20,395 nucleotides of DNA from a virus. The notes under the pieces are model-generated. The model searched no databases, was not told the origin of the DNA, and saw nothing but the letters and a program-made list of their open reading frames with translations. The stretch is from the IMG/VR virus record IMGVR_UViG_3300010392_001761, positions 1-20,395 of that record. One strand, given 5' to 3'. The translations under genes were made by a program, and so were the position numbers. Below, piece after piece: positions 19,230 through 20,395 of the stretch. Numbering within the stretch: position 1 is the first letter of the stretch; each line of letters begins with the position of its first letter.

Positions 19230-20395
19230 CAGGACAATTTCCCAGACGTTCAAGGTTGGTGGGACTCTTACGAGCGCCACGACCGCGAAACTCTCAGACC
19301 CGACTGGAACCTACGGAATCAAGCGAAACGACACCGACGCGGTGGTGGTTGCCGATGGGACCGCGCTCACCGAATCATCGACGGGGGTTTACGAATACAC
19401 CCTGTCTGCCCTGGTGAACGTCGCGTACACGGCGTATTTCGAGTTCGTTTACGACGGAGACACGATCTACGTCGAATTCGATCTGCCTGCCATCTCGGAC
19501 GACTTCGGGATGCTTGCCAGCTACAACAGCCTGCTGGAGCGGGTTGGGCATGAACTGTTCGGGATTCGTTCCGGCTTCAGCACGGATCAGACGACTGATG
19601 TACTTCAGTGTATTCGGGACGGATTACACTATGTCTATTCTGCCCACAACTGGTCATTCTTCCGTCCGGTGGAAGACATCTCGACCACAGCGCCGTACAC
19701 GACGGGAACGGTGACGATTGCTTCCGGGGTTGTGACCTTGGTGACGGGAACCTGGCCGAGTTGGGCGGCACAAGGGATTCTGAAGGTTTCCAACAGCTAC
19801 TACTCCATCAACACCCGCGACAGTGATTCGCAGATCACGCTGGACGACACCTCGGTGACGGTGGCGGCGGCTTCGACGTATGAACTGGGACGACCTGAGA
19901 TTCCTCTTGCGGACACGTTCGAGGCGATTTCCGGTGACAGTGACCTGACTTACTACCCGGACCAGAACGAATTGTATCCACCCGTTCGGCAGCGGGATGA
20001 CCAATACATTCGCACGAAACAGCAGGACGACCCGTATTACGACCGTCCCTGCTATTATTCGGTGCGGACGGTGGAATTCGATCCCACGGTGGGTTCGAGG
20101 AAGCGGTTGGCCTTGTATCCGACGCCGGATGCGGCTTATGTCCTACGGGTTCCGATGATCCTTCGCCCGACGATGATCGACGCTACGAATCAGTATCCGG
20201 TGGGTGGCGAGACGCTTTCGCAGTTGATTGTCGAGGCTTGCTTGATGGCTGTGGAACTGGATTTCAACCGGATGCCCGACAGACACACGGCACAATTCCA
20301 GCAAATGCTTCCGCTGGCGATTCGTGCCGACCTGGAAAAATCAGCCCCGACTTCGCTTGGACCTGACAGACCGCGTGGGGAAGGGTATCATTTCG
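19222..20395 (+). CDS. Probable head-tail adaptor / neck protein, 3' end outside window
   Basis: The frame is open from ATG 19222 to the window end, 391 codons, with no stop. The first ~85 residues are beta-rich (TFKVGGTLTSATTAKLSDPT ... YFEFVYDGDTIYVEFD), like an immunoglobulin or fibre-base domain. The rest begins MLASYNSLLERVGHELFGIR, then DVLQCIRDGLHYVYSAHNWS, a pattern (helix, then W-S-F-x-R-P) seen in phage connector or neck proteins. It ends in a helix with ETLSQLIVEACLMAVELDFN. The start overlaps the upstream stop by 8 bases. Position after head genes fits a head-completion or tail-attachment protein. The role is inferred, and the N-terminal domain is not typical of plain adaptors. 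Confidence 0.6.
   Translation, partial: MPDRTISQTFKVGGTLTSATTAKLSDPTGTYGIKRNDTDAVVVADGTALTESSTGVYEYTLSALVNVAYTAYFEFVYDGDTIYVEFDLPAISDDFGMLASYNSLLERVGHELFGIRSGFSTDQTTDVLQCIRDGLHYVYSAHNWSFFRPVEDISTTAPYTTGTVTIASGVVTLVTGTWPSWAAQGILKVSNSYYSINTRDSDSQITLDDTSVTVAAASTYELGRPEIPLADTFEAISGDSDLTYYPDQNELYPPVRQRDDQYIRTKQQDDPYYDRPCYYSVRTVEFDPTVGSRKRLALYPTPDAAYVLRVPMILRPTMIDATNQYPVGGETLSQLIVEACLMAVELDFNRMPDRHTAQFQQMLPLAIRADLEKSAPTSLGPDRPRGEGYHF

Overview
The window reads as a stretch of a tailed double-stranded DNA bacteriophage (Caudoviricetes) or prophage. Every supported gene lies on the + strand. Genes are packed tightly, most junctions in the middle third are ATGA or TAATG stop/start overlaps, and the right half holds a standard head-morphogenesis run: large terminase, portal, small conserved head-region protein, scaffold-like protein, major capsid protein, lectin-fold structural protein, Ser/Pro-rich structural protein and a probable neck/adaptor protein. 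No integrase, repressor, tail-tube, tape-measure, tRNA, CRISPR or insertion sequence is visible. Base composition is moderately GC-rich. The G8/parallel beta-helix protein, the papain-like protease, the very long Ser/Pro linker and paired small lipoproteins would suit a phage of an environmental Gram-negative-type host, possibly a planctomycete. That host guess is inference only.

Layout. 1-913: the 3' part of an unrecognised gene with a Thr/Gln-rich segment, then a 43-codon ORF with a good ribosome binding site. 914-2543: an HNH endonuclease and a C5-cytosine DNA methyltransferase; a second 261-codon frame, opening 4 bases after the methyltransferase start, also looks like a protein. 2564-4371: a chain of small membrane proteins and a lipoprotein, probably a lysis cassette, plus a duplicated-gene scar. 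4382-7522: a conserved phage protein, a C1 papain-like peptidase, a second (beta-class) DNA methyltransferase, a small unknown, and a lipoprotein carrying a thioredoxin-like CPVC domain. 7519-9798: a G8-domain beta-helix protein, probably carbohydrate-binding or -degrading. 9798-20395: packaging and head genes, divided by three intrinsic-terminator-like hairpins before the portal, after the capsid, and after the lectin-fold gene. There is no gene-free stretch longer than about 300 bases; the gaps (883-919, 4249-4308, 12022-12142, 14230-14336, 16457-16557, 17407-17516) hold repeats, palindromes or hairpins described below.

Two signals stand out. First, a palindrome with core GGACA-W-TGTCC occurs 11 times exactly and at least twice imperfectly, from 330 to 17484. 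It lies both between genes and inside them, and is read in all three codon frames, so it is under DNA-level selection. The best copy (17463-17495) has 16-base arms matching at 15 positions. It resembles a dispersed operator/stoperator or a partition-site network. Second, the C5 methyltransferase gene appears to be dual coding: both frames carry motifs I recognise from phage proteins.
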